Source: Tessaracoccus lapidicaptus
GTDB taxonomy: Bacteria > Actinomycetota > Actinomycetes > Propionibacteriales > Propionibacteriaceae
Direction of reading: 5' to 3'
Assembly (NCBI RefSeq): GCF_001693815.1
Contig: NZ_MBQD01000026.1
Span: 1 to 64,000, forward strand
DNA length: 64,000 nt
Shown here: in pieces, positions 47,058 to 55,383 of the stretch
How the letters are laid out: every line of letters begins with the position of its first letter
How positions within the stretch are numbered: position 1 is the first letter of the stretch
Program-made: the position numbers and the translations under genes
The notes under the pieces: model-generated
Database searches by the model: none
The model's input: the letters and a program-made list of their open reading frames with translations, nothing else
What the model was told of the DNA's origin: nothing

Positions 47058-48356
47058 TCAGGCCGAGGGCGCGGCCTTGCACAGTGCGTTGATGATGCGG
47101 TCCATGGCATCGCCGCCATGCGCGTCGGTGAGGTTGGCCAGCAACTTCAGGACGAAGCGCATCAGGGTCTTGCGGGGCAGCCCGTACTTGGTGCACAGGT
47201 GCATGATCCTCGGATCTCCGATGAGCTGGACGAAGATCGTGCCGAGCCGATAGTAGCCACCCAGAGACGACTTGAGCTGCTGGGGGTACGCCTGCATGGC
47301 CTTCTCCGCCGAGGAGGTGCCGGCACCGCGGGACAGCGCCTCGGCGAGCGCGGCGGCCGCGAGTTCGGCCGACTCCATCGCGTACGCGATCCCCTCGCCG
47401 TTGAAGGGGTTGACCATGCCGCCGGCGTCACCGACCAGGACGAGGCCGCGGCCGTAGTGCGGCTGGCGGTTGAACGCCATCGGCAGGGCCGCGCCCTGCA
47501 CCTTGCCGACCATGTTCTGATCGCGGAAGCCCCACTCCTCCGGCGTGTTGTCCAGCCAGCGCTTGAGCAGTTCGCGGTAGTCGGTCTTGCCGAAGCTCTT
47601 CGACGTGTTGAGCACGCCGAGGCCGACGTTGGAGGTGCCGTCGCCCATGCCGAAGATCCAGCCGTAGCCCGGCATCAGGGTCGACTCGTGCGGCTTGCCG
47701 TCCCACAGCTCGAGCCAGGACTCGAGGTAGTCGTCGTGCGTGCGCGGCGAAGTGTAGTACGTCCGCACGGCCACGCCCATGGGGCGGTCGTCGCGCTTGT
47801 TGAGGCCCATGGACACCGACAGCCGCGAGGAATTGCCGTCGGCGGCGACGACGTAGGGCGCGCTGAAGGTCCGGCCGTCCTTGGTGCTGACACCGGTGAT
47901 CCGGCCCGTGCGGTCGTCGAGCACCGCGCCGTCGACGTTGGCGCCCTCGATCAGCGTGGCGCCCTGCGCGACGGCGTGGCGGGCCAGTATGTCGTCGAAG
48001 TCCGAGCGCGGCCGCACGAGGCCGTAGGGCGGGAAGTCCGTCAGTTCGGGCCAGGGCAGCTCGAACGGCTCGGTCCGGCCGCCGTAGACGCGCAGCCCCT
48101 TGTTGTGGAGCCAGCCGTTCTCCTCGGACGTGTCGATGCCCAGCCGCGTCAGCGCACGGGTCGCGCGCGGGGTGAGACCGTCGCCGCAGACCTTCTCGCG
48201 TGGGAAGTGGGACTTCTCCAGCAGCGTGACCGACAGCCCGTGGCGGGCCAGATAGGCGGCGGTGGTCGAACCGCCGGGCCCTGCGCCGACGACGATGACG
48301 TCGGACTCGGTCGGGGTGTCGGCGGGCGCCGCGCCATCAGGCTTGGCGTTCGACAT
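47058..48356 (-). CDS. Geranylgeranyl reductase family FAD oxidoreductase, MenJ-like
   Basis: FAD-dependent reductase, 432 aa, with the dinucleotide motif VVGAGPGGSTTAA (21-33), KVCGDGLTPRA, and LVGDAGGMVNPFNGEGIAYAMES. In mycobacteria the related MenJ saturates one isoprene of menaquinone; the position at the head of the nuo operon supports the same role. Start ATG 48356 has GGAG close upstream. It is divergent from isochorismate synthase across 236 nt that hold a candidate operator. Confidence 0.86.
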   Translation of the reverse strand: MSNAKPDGAAPADTPTESDVIVVGAGPGGSTTAAYLARHGLSVTLLEKSHFPREKVCGDGLTPRATRALTRLGIDTSEENGWLHNKGLRVYGGRTEPFELPWPELTDFPPYGLVRPRSDFDDILARHAVAQGATLIEGANVDGAVLDDRTGRITGVSTKDGRTFSAPYVVAADGNSSRLSVSMGLNKRDDRPMGVAVRTYYTSPRTHDDYLESWLELWDGKPHESTLMPGYGWIFGMGDGTSNVGLGVLNTSKSFGKTDYRELLKRWLDNTPEEWGFRDQNMVGKVQGAALPMAFNRQPHYGRGLVLVGDAGGMVNPFNGEGIAYAMESAELAAAALAEALSRGAGTSSAEKAMQAYPQQLKSSLGGYYRLGTIFVQLIGDPRIMHLCTKYGLPRKTLMRFVLKLLANLTDAHGGDAMDRIINALCKAAPSA

Positions 48357-48391
48357 GCAGGACTCCTGTCTGGGGGCGGATCTCGGGGGTC

Positions 48392-48421
48392 AGTCTAGGG
48401 GTGCGCCGATAGTCAGACCAA
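48392..48421 (-). promoter_or_regulatory. Promoter of the menJ-nuo operon
   Basis: On the minus strand TTGGTC (48421-48416), 18 nt, then TAGACT (48397-48392), with a leader of about 30 nt to ATG 48356. It is the best promoter upstream of the 18-kb operon. Confidence 0.55.
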
Positions 48422-48431
48422 ACGGTCCGAC
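48412..48431. promoter_or_regulatory. Candidate operator in the menJ/menF divergent region
   Basis: GTCAGACC-AAAC-GGTCCGAC is an inverted repeat with 7 of 8 pairs and an inner GACC/GGTC core, the form of many TetR-family operators. It overlaps the -35 of the menJ-nuo promoter. No regulator gene is near. Confidence 0.55.
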
Positions 48432-48579
48432 ACACCCACACCCGGTATTGACAAGGGCTTCTGTGACCCATTTACGCCATTACTACGTTGCGTAATCCAT
48501 CACCCCTTGCCGGGCGCGGACGGCCCGTCCACGGCCACCGCGGGCACGCGCCCAGCGCGACCAGATCACGCCGAGCCGC

Positions 48580-48585
48580 TATGCT
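48580..48585 (+). promoter_or_regulatory. Leaderless -10 of the isochorismate synthase gene
   Basis: TATGCT ends 7 nt before GTG 48593. The ATG inside this box (48581) is in frame with the gene but is better read as promoter than start. A second candidate promoter, TTGACA at 48448-48453 with TTTACG 17 nt later, lies further upstream. Confidence 0.5.
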
Positions 48586-48592
48586 CGCGAAG

Positions 48593-49846
48593 GTGATTCT
48601 GGACTTCGGCAGCGCAAGGATGCGTGCGACCACCGTCGCCATCCCCGACCCCGGGCCGCTCGAGCGCTTCCTGCCCGAGTCGGCACCCGGATGCGCGTTC
48701 GTGCGCCGCGGCGACGGCTTCGTGGCGCTGGGCGAGGTCGCCCGCTTCGAGACCGACACCCTCGAGGCCGCCGACGTCTGGTGGGACGAGATCTCCGACC
48801 ACATCGACCACGACTCCGAGATGCCTGGGGAGTTCGGCACCGGGCCCCTGGCGGTCGGCAGCTTCACCTTCGACCCCGACCGGTCCGAGGACCTCTCGGT
48901 CCTCATCGTCCCCGAGGTGATCGTGGGCCGGCGCGGCGAGTTGTCCTGGATGACGCGCCTGGGCCCCGCGCACCGGTCGACGGCGCTGCCTCCGGTGGCG
49001 GAGCCCACCCGCCGCCCTGGCGGGCTCGAGGTGCTGGGCGGCTCGATGGGCGAGGGCGTCTGGACCGACATCGTCGCCGAGGTCGTCGAGCTCATCCGCC
49101 GCGGCGAAGTGCACAAGGTCGTCCTCGCCCGCGACCTGCTGGTGCGTTCCGACGCCCCGTTCGACCTCAGGCACCTCTTCGGCCGGCTGCTGGCCGGCTA
49201 CCCCATGACGTGGGCCTACCTCGTCGACGGCCTCGTGGGCGCCACGCCCGAACTCCTGCTGCGGCGCCAGGGCGGGCTCGTGACGTCGCGGGTGCTGGCC
49301 GGGACCGTGTGGAAGGACGCCGAGGGCACCGACCCGCTGGCCAAGGCCGCGGAACTGGCGCGCTCGCAGAAGGACATCTCCGAGCATGAGTTCGCCGTCG
49401 AGTCCGTGGCCTCGGCGCTGGCGCCCTACTGCCAGGCCATGAACGTGCCCGAGGCGCCGTCTGTGCTGAAGCTCCCCAACGTCATGCACCTGGCCACTGA
49501 CATCACCGGCGTCGTGTGCCAGGAGGCCGGCGCGCTGACGCTGGCCGCGGCCCTGCACCCCAGCGCCGCCGTGTGCGGGACGCCGAGCCACCTGGCGCTC
49601 GACATCATCAGCGAGCTGGAGTCCCTCGACCGTGGCCGCTACGCCGGGCCGGTCGGCTGGGTCGACACCCAGGGCGACGGCGAGTGGGCCATCGCGCTGC
49701 GCGGCGGCCAGGTCCGCGCGACCGCCCCCTCGGAGATCCAGCTGTTCGCCGGCGCGGGGATCGTCGCGGACTCGTCTCCGGAGGCGGAACTCGCTGAGAC
49801 CGCCGCGAAGTTCGTGCCGATGCTGCAGGCGCTCGGGCTGGACTGA
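48593..49846 (+). CDS. menF: Isochorismate synthase
   Basis: Chorismate-utilising enzyme, 417 aa, that makes isochorismate, the first menaquinone precursor. Family features are GEVHKVVLARDL with the general-base Lys, then RVLAGTVWKDAEG, SEHEFAVESVASAL, HPSAAVCGTP and ELESLDRGRYAGPVGWVD. It could serve a siderophore instead, but the menaquinone genes around it argue for MenF. The start is taken as GTG 48593 because a TATGCT box lies 7 nt upstream; ATG 48581 and ATG 48620 are alternatives. Confidence 0.88.
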   Translation: MILDFGSARMRATTVAIPDPGPLERFLPESAPGCAFVRRGDGFVALGEVARFETDTLEAADVWWDEISDHIDHDSEMPGEFGTGPLAVGSFTFDPDRSEDLSVLIVPEVIVGRRGELSWMTRLGPAHRSTALPPVAEPTRRPGGLEVLGGSMGEGVWTDIVAEVVELIRRGEVHKVVLARDLLVRSDAPFDLRHLFGRLLAGYPMTWAYLVDGLVGATPELLLRRQGGLVTSRVLAGTVWKDAEGTDPLAKAAELARSQKDISEHEFAVESVASALAPYCQAMNVPEAPSVLKLPNVMHLATDITGVVCQEAGALTLAAALHPSAAVCGTPSHLALDIISELESLDRGRYAGPVGWVDTQGDGEWAIALRGGQVRATAPSEIQLFAGAGIVADSSPEAELAETAAKFVPMLQALGLD

Positions 49847-49876
49847 GCCCGGTCAGGATTGACTGAGCCCGGTCAG
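49841..49876. repeat. 16-bp tandem direct repeat over two convergent stop codons
   Basis: GACTGAGCCCGGTCAG occurs at 49841-49856 and again at 49861-49876, separated by GATT. The first copy holds the menF stop and the second holds the stop of the convergent permease gene. Confidence 0.9.
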
Positions 49877-51441
49877 CGCTTCCGCTGCACCTGGATCTTC
49901 TGCTTGCCCGCGGCGGGCGCACCGCTTCGACGCGCCCGCTCCTCCTCGAGCATCCGCTTCTGCTCGGCCTGCTGGTCCATGAGCGAGTCGCGATCGATGC
50001 CGCTGCGCAGCAGGGAGAAGGCGATCAGCGCGATGATCAGCGAGATCCACGCGGGCCAGTTGAAGACGATCGGCAGCGTGATGAGCGCCACCATGTCGAT
50101 GCCGCGCAGGAGCGAGAACATGAGGCCCGGCGGCATGGCGCCCACCCCGGTGGAGACGATGGGGCCGGAGTAGTCGGCCGGTTTGGCCGACACCCAGCGC
50201 ACCGCGCCGAGGAGGCCGGCCACGCCGGTGACCAGCGCGGCGGAGGCGGCGCTCACCGGGTCGGTCGCCACTCCCCCGGCGACGCCCAGGAAGGCGGGGA
50301 AAGCCCCGACGGTCCACAGGAGCGCCAGCACGGCTGGCACGATCATGGCGGCCGTGCGCAGCTGACCGGGATCGAACGGGAAGCAGCGCTGCAGACCCTT
50401 GGTGCGGGTCAGGACGCGCAGGGAGTTCATGAAGGGCACCAGCGCCGCCAGCAGCACCAGCGCGGAGATGGGCGGGTTCAGCATCGCCAGGCCCAGCGCC
50501 TGCACGGCGTAGGGCACGACGATGGTCGCGACGAGGGTGACCAGCGGCAGGGGCTGGCGCCACAGGCGCTGGACGTCGCGCATGACGAGCGCCGTCGTCC
50601 CGTGTCCGAGGCCGCGCGTCGGCCGGACGTGGCCGCGCTGCCGCGCCTTGGCCTCGACGAGGATGTCGCGGATGAGCGCGAACTCGAGCGCGAAGGCGGC
50701 GCCCTGCAGTCCGCTGATGAGCGAGCCACCCGACGTGAGGCGCTGGCGCTTGATGTTGCGCAACCGCCGGTACGCGAGGAAGCCGGCGGCGACGACGAGC
50801 AGCAGGCCCACCCCGGCGATGATCAGCGCGAGTTCCACGGCCAGCAGCGTGAGCCGGCCAAGGTCCATCCAGCCGGCGGCGCCGCTGACGAGCAGCACCA
50901 TGGTGCCGATGGCCGCGGCCCCGATGAGCCACTGCACGCCGGTGACGATCCAGTGCCGGTCCAGGCCCTGCTCGGCGGCCGCGAACGCGATGAGCCCCGC
51001 GGCGCCCAACCCGCCCGCCAGCGCCCAGATCCCGATCTCGACGGGTCCGGAGCCGGTCAGCGCTGCGATCAGCGCGCCCGCGGCAGCGCCCAGCGCGCCC
51101 GCGGCGCCGATCGCGCCGAAGAGACGCCCGGCGAGGATGCGGCGTCGGTCCGTGGGCCCGTCCATGAGCCAGAAGCCCTCGGCCGCGGAGGCGGCGACGG
51201 GCCCGAACAGCCGCGACACGACCAGGGTGAACGCCAGCACGCCCGCCACCGAGGCCCACGGCAGCAGGCCGCGCGCCGCGACGCACCCGTCGGTGTCGCA
51301 CACGGCCGCCGTCTCCTGCGCCTGGAGGATCGACGACACCAGCATCGCGCCGATGACGACGATCGAGAACACCATGACGTAGCCGTCGGACAGCGCCTGC
51401 CACAGGTTCCGGTCGGCGCGCCCGCGGCGCCAGTCGCGCAT
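49873..51441 (-). CDS. ABC-type permease, polytopic membrane protein of unknown substrate
   Basis: Membrane protein with about 11-12 hydrophobic segments, 522 aa from ATG 51441. It follows an ABC ATPase gene and is probably its membrane partner. It resembles large actinobacterial ABC-2-like permeases, but no substrate motif is recognised. The frame is open for 20 codons upstream to a CTG at 51501 that overlaps the ATPase stop as CTGA; those residues look coding (LTDERLTDVGVVDEKQLKLL), so the true start may be CTG 51501. The C-terminal 50 residues are basic. Confidence 0.72.
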   Translation of the reverse strand: MRDWRRGRADRNLWQALSDGYVMVFSIVVIGAMLVSSILQAQETAAVCDTDGCVAARGLLPWASVAGVLAFTLVVSRLFGPVAASAAEGFWLMDGPTDRRRILAGRLFGAIGAAGALGAAAGALIAALTGSGPVEIGIWALAGGLGAAGLIAFAAAEQGLDRHWIVTGVQWLIGAAAIGTMVLLVSGAAGWMDLGRLTLLAVELALIIAGVGLLLVVAAGFLAYRRLRNIKRQRLTSGGSLISGLQGAAFALEFALIRDILVEAKARQRGHVRPTRGLGHGTTALVMRDVQRLWRQPLPLVTLVATIVVPYAVQALGLAMLNPPISALVLLAALVPFMNSLRVLTRTKGLQRCFPFDPGQLRTAAMIVPAVLALLWTVGAFPAFLGVAGGVATDPVSAASAALVTGVAGLLGAVRWVSAKPADYSGPIVSTGVGAMPPGLMFSLLRGIDMVALITLPIVFNWPAWISLIIALIAFSLLRSGIDRDSLMDQQAEQKRMLEEERARRSGAPAAGKQKIQVQRKR

Positions 51442-51497
51442 GAGCAGCTTGAGCTGCTTCTCGTCGACGACTCCGACGTCGGTGAGCCTCTCGTCGG

Positions 51498-52148
51498 TCA
51501 GCGGGCGCCCTCGAGGCGCAGCTCGCGGGCGCCGATGGCCTGCAGCAGCGCCGGCTCGTGGCTCGCCAGCACGATGGCCAGCCCGCCGTCGAGTTCGGCC
51601 TTGAGGCGCTCCCCCAGCCAGGCGACGCCCTCGACGTCGAGGCGCTGCTCCGGCTCGTCCAACACCAGCAGCTGGCGCGGCCGCACGAAGGCGGTGGCCA
51701 GAGCCAGGCGGCGGCGCTGACCCGACGACAGCGTGCTGGGCAGCTGCCCGGCCTGCGGCACGAGCTGCACCTCCTCGAGCACCTCGTCGACCAGCGCGTC
51801 CGGCTCGTGCAGGCCGTGGGCCCGCGCGAGGAGGTCGAGGTGCTCGACGACGCTGAGGTCGGGGAAGAAGTCGAGATCGTCGATGACGGTGGCGACGGCG
51901 CGCCGGATCTCGGGGTTGGTCTCGGTGACCTTGGTGCCGTTGACGGTGACGGTGCCCTCGTCCGGGCGGTCAGCGCCGACGAGGCAGCGCAGCACCGTCG
52001 ACTTCCCGGCGCCGTTGCGCCCGGTCAGGGCCACCGCCTCGCCCGCGTGCACCTTCATCGAGAAGTTCTCGACGATGGTCACCGGCCCGTAGGACTTCTT
52101 GAGGTTGTCGACCTGGAGCACGACGTCTTTCTTAGCCACGCCCGCCAT
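51498..52148 (-). CDS. ABC transporter ATP-binding protein
   Basis: ATPase of 216 aa with Walker A GRNGAGKST, signature LSSGQRRR, Walker B LLVLDEPEQRLD and switch His in LASHEP. Together with the following membrane protein it forms an exporter-like pair. Start ATG 52148 (MAGVAKK) is chosen because domain similarity begins at VVLQVDNLKKSYG; the Shine-Dalgarno is weak. The substrate is unknown. Confidence 0.85.
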   Translation of the reverse strand: MAGVAKKDVVLQVDNLKKSYGPVTIVENFSMKVHAGEAVALTGRNGAGKSTVLRCLVGADRPDEGTVTVNGTKVTETNPEIRRAVATVIDDLDFFPDLSVVEHLDLLARAHGLHEPDALVDEVLEEVQLVPQAGQLPSTLSSGQRRRLALATAFVRPRQLLVLDEPEQRLDVEGVAWLGERLKAELDGGLAIVLASHEPALLQAIGARELRLEGAR

Positions 52149-52217
52149 TGTGACCCATTGCCGAAGCGCGGGCACATCGGCCCGTCCGGGCCGCCCCACC
52201 GGGAGGCAGTTCGCCGC

Positions 52218-52928
52218 TCAGCCGGACAGGTCGTCGGCGAACCGGCGCAGCAGCTCCGCGACCCGCTCCGGGTGCGTGAGCGGGGCCAGATGCGTCGCCC
52301 CCGGCACCACCGCGAGGCGGGCCGTCGGGGCGAGCCTCAGATAGCGCCGCTCATCGACGCGCATCTGGTCGAACCGGCCGTTGACCAGCAGGATCGGGCA
52401 GGCGACGCGCGCGACGTCGGCGGGCCCACAGGACTGCGCGACCGCGCGCCACACGGCCGGCAGCGCCGGGTAGTCCGCGGCGTCGGGCAGCAGTGCCTCC
52501 CGCACGCCGAGCCGACGGGCCACCGCCAGCCGGACCCGGACCAGGGCCCGCGACGGGATCCGTCCGGCCGCGGCGGCGAACGCGCGGTAGGGGCCGGCCA
52601 CGATCCCGCCGGGGTCGCCGGTGGCGCCGATGAGGACCAGCCCGGCCGGCCCGTGCCGCTCGGCCGCGTACCGCGCCGCGACGTAGCCGCCCAGGCTGTG
52701 GCCGACGAGGACCGAGTCCGGGCGGCCGGCGCCCGCCTCATCGAGGACGGCGGCCGCCCGGTCGAGCGTGAAGGCGTCGCGGCGCCGCGTCCCGTGTCCG
52801 GGCAGATCGACCGCCACGACGTCGCGGCCGCGCAGCAACGCCGGATAGTCGGCCCACTGGGCCGCCGACGACATCGACCCGTGCACGAGCACGAAGCGCG
52901 TGACCTGGCCGCCCGGGGGGTGCGTCAT
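52218..52928 (-). CDS. Alpha/beta hydrolase fold protein
   Basis: Hydrolase of 236 aa with the oxyanion-region HGSMSSAAQW, nucleophile S78 in GHSLGG, acid Asp in NGRFDQMR and catalytic His in GATHLAP. It lies next to menG and is divergent from it, so it is a candidate for MenH, but the family is too broad to assign a substrate. No Shine-Dalgarno is clear. Confidence 0.78.
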   Translation of the reverse strand: MTHPPGGQVTRFVLVHGSMSSAAQWADYPALLRGRDVVAVDLPGHGTRRRDAFTLDRAAAVLDEAGAGRPDSVLVGHSLGGYVAARYAAERHGPAGLVLIGATGDPGGIVAGPYRAFAAAAGRIPSRALVRVRLAVARRLGVREALLPDAADYPALPAVWRAVAQSCGPADVARVACPILLVNGRFDQMRVDERRYLRLAPTARLAVVPGATHLAPLTHPERVAELLRRFADDLSG

Positions 52929-52975
52929 GCCCCCATCATGCCCGGTGGGCCGGGCATCTCGTCGCCGGCCACCGC

Positions 52976-52981
52976 TAGGCT
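52976..52981 (+). promoter_or_regulatory. Leaderless -10 of menG
   Basis: TAGGCT ends 6 nt before ATG 52988. Confidence 0.5.
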
Positions 52982-52987
52982 GCAGGA

Positions 52988-53683
52988 ATGCAGAATGACC
53001 GGGCCACGCTGGACAAGCGGAGGGCGGACGTGCAGCGGATGTTCGACGCCGTCGCGCACCGCTACGACCTCATGAACTCGATCATGTCGCTCGGCCAGGA
53101 CCGGGCCTGGCGCCGGGCCACGGTCGACGCCATCGCCCCGCGGCCCGGCGAACACGTCCTGGATCTGGCCGCCGGGACTGCGAAGTCGTCGGCCGCGATC
53201 GCTGAACGCGGGGCGCGGGTCACGGCGGCGGATCTCTCCTACGGCATGCTGCACGAGGGCCGGGCCAACTTCCCCTTCCTGGACTTCGTCAACGCCGACG
53301 GCATGGCGTTGCCGTTCGAGGACGACACGTTCGACGCCGTGACGATCAGCTACGGGCTGCGCAACATCGAGGACACCACCGCCGCGCTCAGGGAGATGCT
53401 GCGCGTCACCAGGCCGGGGGGCCGGCTGGTCGTCAACGAGTTCTCGACGCCGACGCACCCGGCCTTCCGGAGCCTGTACACCACCTATCTCCCCAGGGCG
53501 CTGCCGCTGATGGCCCGCCTGTCGAGCAACCGCGCGGCGTACGAGTACCTGGCCGAGTCAATCCTGGCCTGGCCGGACCAGCGGACCCTCGCCGGGCTCA
53601 TGACCGCCGCCGGATGGGTCGACGTCGAGTGGCGGGACCTCACCGGGGGCATCGTCGCGCTGCACCGCGCCCGGAAGGCCTGA
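52988..53683 (+). CDS. menG: Demethylmenaquinone methyltransferase
   Basis: SAM-dependent methyltransferase of the UbiE/MenG family, 231 aa, that performs the last step of menaquinone synthesis. It has [31 protein letters not shown] motif [12 protein letters not shown], and the typical [26 protein letters not shown]. The TM0106-type nuclease gene follows after 1 nt. Confidence 0.95.
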   Translation: MQNDRATLDKRRADVQRMFDAVAHRYDLMNSIMSLGQDRAWRRATVDAIAPRPGEHVLDLAAGTAKSSAAIAERGARVTAADLSYGMLHEGRANFPFLDFVNADGMALPFEDDTFDAVTISYGLRNIEDTTAALREMLRVTRPGGRLVVNEFSTPTHPAFRSLYTTYLPRALPLMARLSSNRAAYEYLAESILAWPDQRTLAGLMTAAGWVDVEWRDLTGGIVALHRARKA

Positions 53684-53684
53684 G

Positions 53685-55382
53685 GTGGGGGGCTTCGTCC
53701 TCGACGCGTACGCGGCCCGCAGCTGCCCGGTGAAGACGTTCCACACCTTCGACCCGACGGTGGCCAAGCCGGAGGAGCCCATCGACGAGTCGCTGCGCGA
53801 GTTGTTCCAGGGCGGGTCGGACTTCCGCGACGAGGTGCTCGCGCGGCTGGTGGAGACGCCGGGTGCGGTGGACCTGCGTGGGCTCCATGCCGCCGGCGCC
53901 TCCTGGGAGGAGCGCGAGGAGGCCTGCCTCGCGGCCATGGCCGCCCGGGCGCCGGTCGTCGTCGGCGGGGTCCTGCCCCTGGACCTCGACGGGCACCGCA
54001 GCGGGCGGCCGGACGCGCTGGTCCGTGGCGCCGACACCGCCGCCGGGACCCCCGGCTACCACCCGCTGAAGGTCAAGCCCTATCGCGTCCGGGAGAAGCA
54101 GATGGGCGCCACGACGCTCAGCTGGTCGCCCCTGGAGGACGTGGGGCGCCGCGCCGTCTTGCCCGATCAGCGGTACCGGGTCTACCGGGAGGGGGCCCTG
54201 CTGGAACTGGCGCACCACTGGCGGCTGCTGGAGTCGTGCGGCTTCGCCTCGGGAGAGCCGGTCGCCGCCGTCGTCGGTGACGACCGTGGCCCCGACGGCG
54301 CGCCGGCGGCCACCTGGGTGGATCTCAGCCACAAGTTCATCCGCACCTACTCCCGGACCGCAGGGCACAAGCTGCGCTCGGCGTTCGAGCGGTACGACCA
54401 CGAGCACCGCTTCCGCGTCCACGTGGCGGAGGAGGCGGCCGCGCGCACCGGCGTCGACGATCCGCCGCCCGTCGTGCGGCCCATTCGGGTCAAGGAGTGC
54501 GAGTGGTGCTCGTGGTGGCAGGTGTGCCGCCCGCGCATCGACGACGACGACCTGTCGCTGCGGCTCTCCAAGGCGCCGCTCGACGTGCGGGAGCTCCAGA
54601 CGCTCCTGAGCCTGGGGCTCTCCACGGTCGCGCAGCTCGCGGAGGCGGACGTCGATGCGCTTCTCCCCCGTTACCTGCCGCACACCGGACACCGCGACCG
54701 AGCGGAACAGCGCCTGCGGCAGGCGGCGACCCGCGCCCGGATGCTTGCCCGTGGGGTGGAACTCGAGCGGGTGAGTGTGGACGCCATCGGCGTGCCGCGC
54801 TCCGCCGTCGAGGTGGACCTGGACATCGAGACCTCCGACGACGGCACCGTGTACCTGTGGGGCGCGCTGCTCACGGTGGACGGCGAGTCGAGTTATCACG
54901 AGTTCAGCCGCTTCGAGGCCGGCGGCGGCTGCCGCGAGGTGCAACTGGCCGAGCAGTTCGCGGACTGGCTGGCGGGCGTCGTGTCCCGACACCCGGAGGC
55001 GCTCGTGTTCCACTACTCCGACTACGAGACGGTCCATCTCAGGCGCCTGGCAGAGCGCAGCGGCAGCGGTGTCCTGCTGGCGGCCTGCGACCTGATCCAC
55101 GACCACTTCGTCGACCTGTTCAGCTTCGTCCGCGACAACTTCGTGGGCGTGGACGGCCTCGGTTTGAAGATCGTGGCGACGCGCGGGGCGGGCTTCGCGT
55201 GGCGCGACGAGGAGCCGGGCGGGCTGGCGTCGCAGACCTGGTTCGCCGAGGCCGTCGCCGGCGGGACCGCCGAGCAGCGCGACGCCGCCCGGAGGCGCGT
55301 CCTGCAGTACAACGAGGACGACGTGCGGGCCACCTTGGCGGTGCGGCGCTGGCTGACCGGCCTCGACGAGGCAGGAGCCTGA
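53685..55382 (+). CDS. TM0106 family RecB-like putative nuclease
   Basis: Protein of 565 aa matching the TM0106 family layout: an N-terminal RecB/Cas4-like part with a Cys cluster CEWCSWWQVC (about 266-275), a helix-hairpin-helix-like centre, and a C-terminal RNase H-like (DEDD exonuclease) domain with DLDIETSDDG, FHYSDYE and YNEDDVRAT. Predicted to be a nuclease with an iron-sulfur-type Cys motif; its cellular task is unknown. Start GTG 53685 lies immediately after menG, so the two are coupled. It converges on menD with a 1-nt gap. Confidence 0.85.
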   Translation: MGGFVLDAYAARSCPVKTFHTFDPTVAKPEEPIDESLRELFQGGSDFRDEVLARLVETPGAVDLRGLHAAGASWEEREEACLAAMAARAPVVVGGVLPLDLDGHRSGRPDALVRGADTAAGTPGYHPLKVKPYRVREKQMGATTLSWSPLEDVGRRAVLPDQRYRVYREGALLELAHHWRLLESCGFASGEPVAAVVGDDRGPDGAPAATWVDLSHKFIRTYSRTAGHKLRSAFERYDHEHRFRVHVAEEAAARTGVDDPPPVVRPIRVKECEWCSWWQVCRPRIDDDDLSLRLSKAPLDVRELQTLLSLGLSTVAQLAEADVDALLPRYLPHTGHRDRAEQRLRQAATRARMLARGVELERVSVDAIGVPRSAVEVDLDIETSDDGTVYLWGALLTVDGESSYHEFSRFEAGGGCREVQLAEQFADWLAGVVSRHPEALVFHYSDYETVHLRRLAERSGSGVLLAACDLIHDHFVDLFSFVRDNFVGVDGLGLKIVATRGAGFAWRDEEPGGLASQTWFAEAVAGGTAEQRDAARRRVLQYNEDDVRATLAVRRWLTGLDEAGA

Positions 55383-55383
55383 G

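Noticed and set aside
48581-48583. ATG as start of isochorismate synthase
   Set aside because: It is part of the TATGCT -10 box whose spacing to GTG 48593 matches the other leaderless starts, and it has no Shine-Dalgarno.
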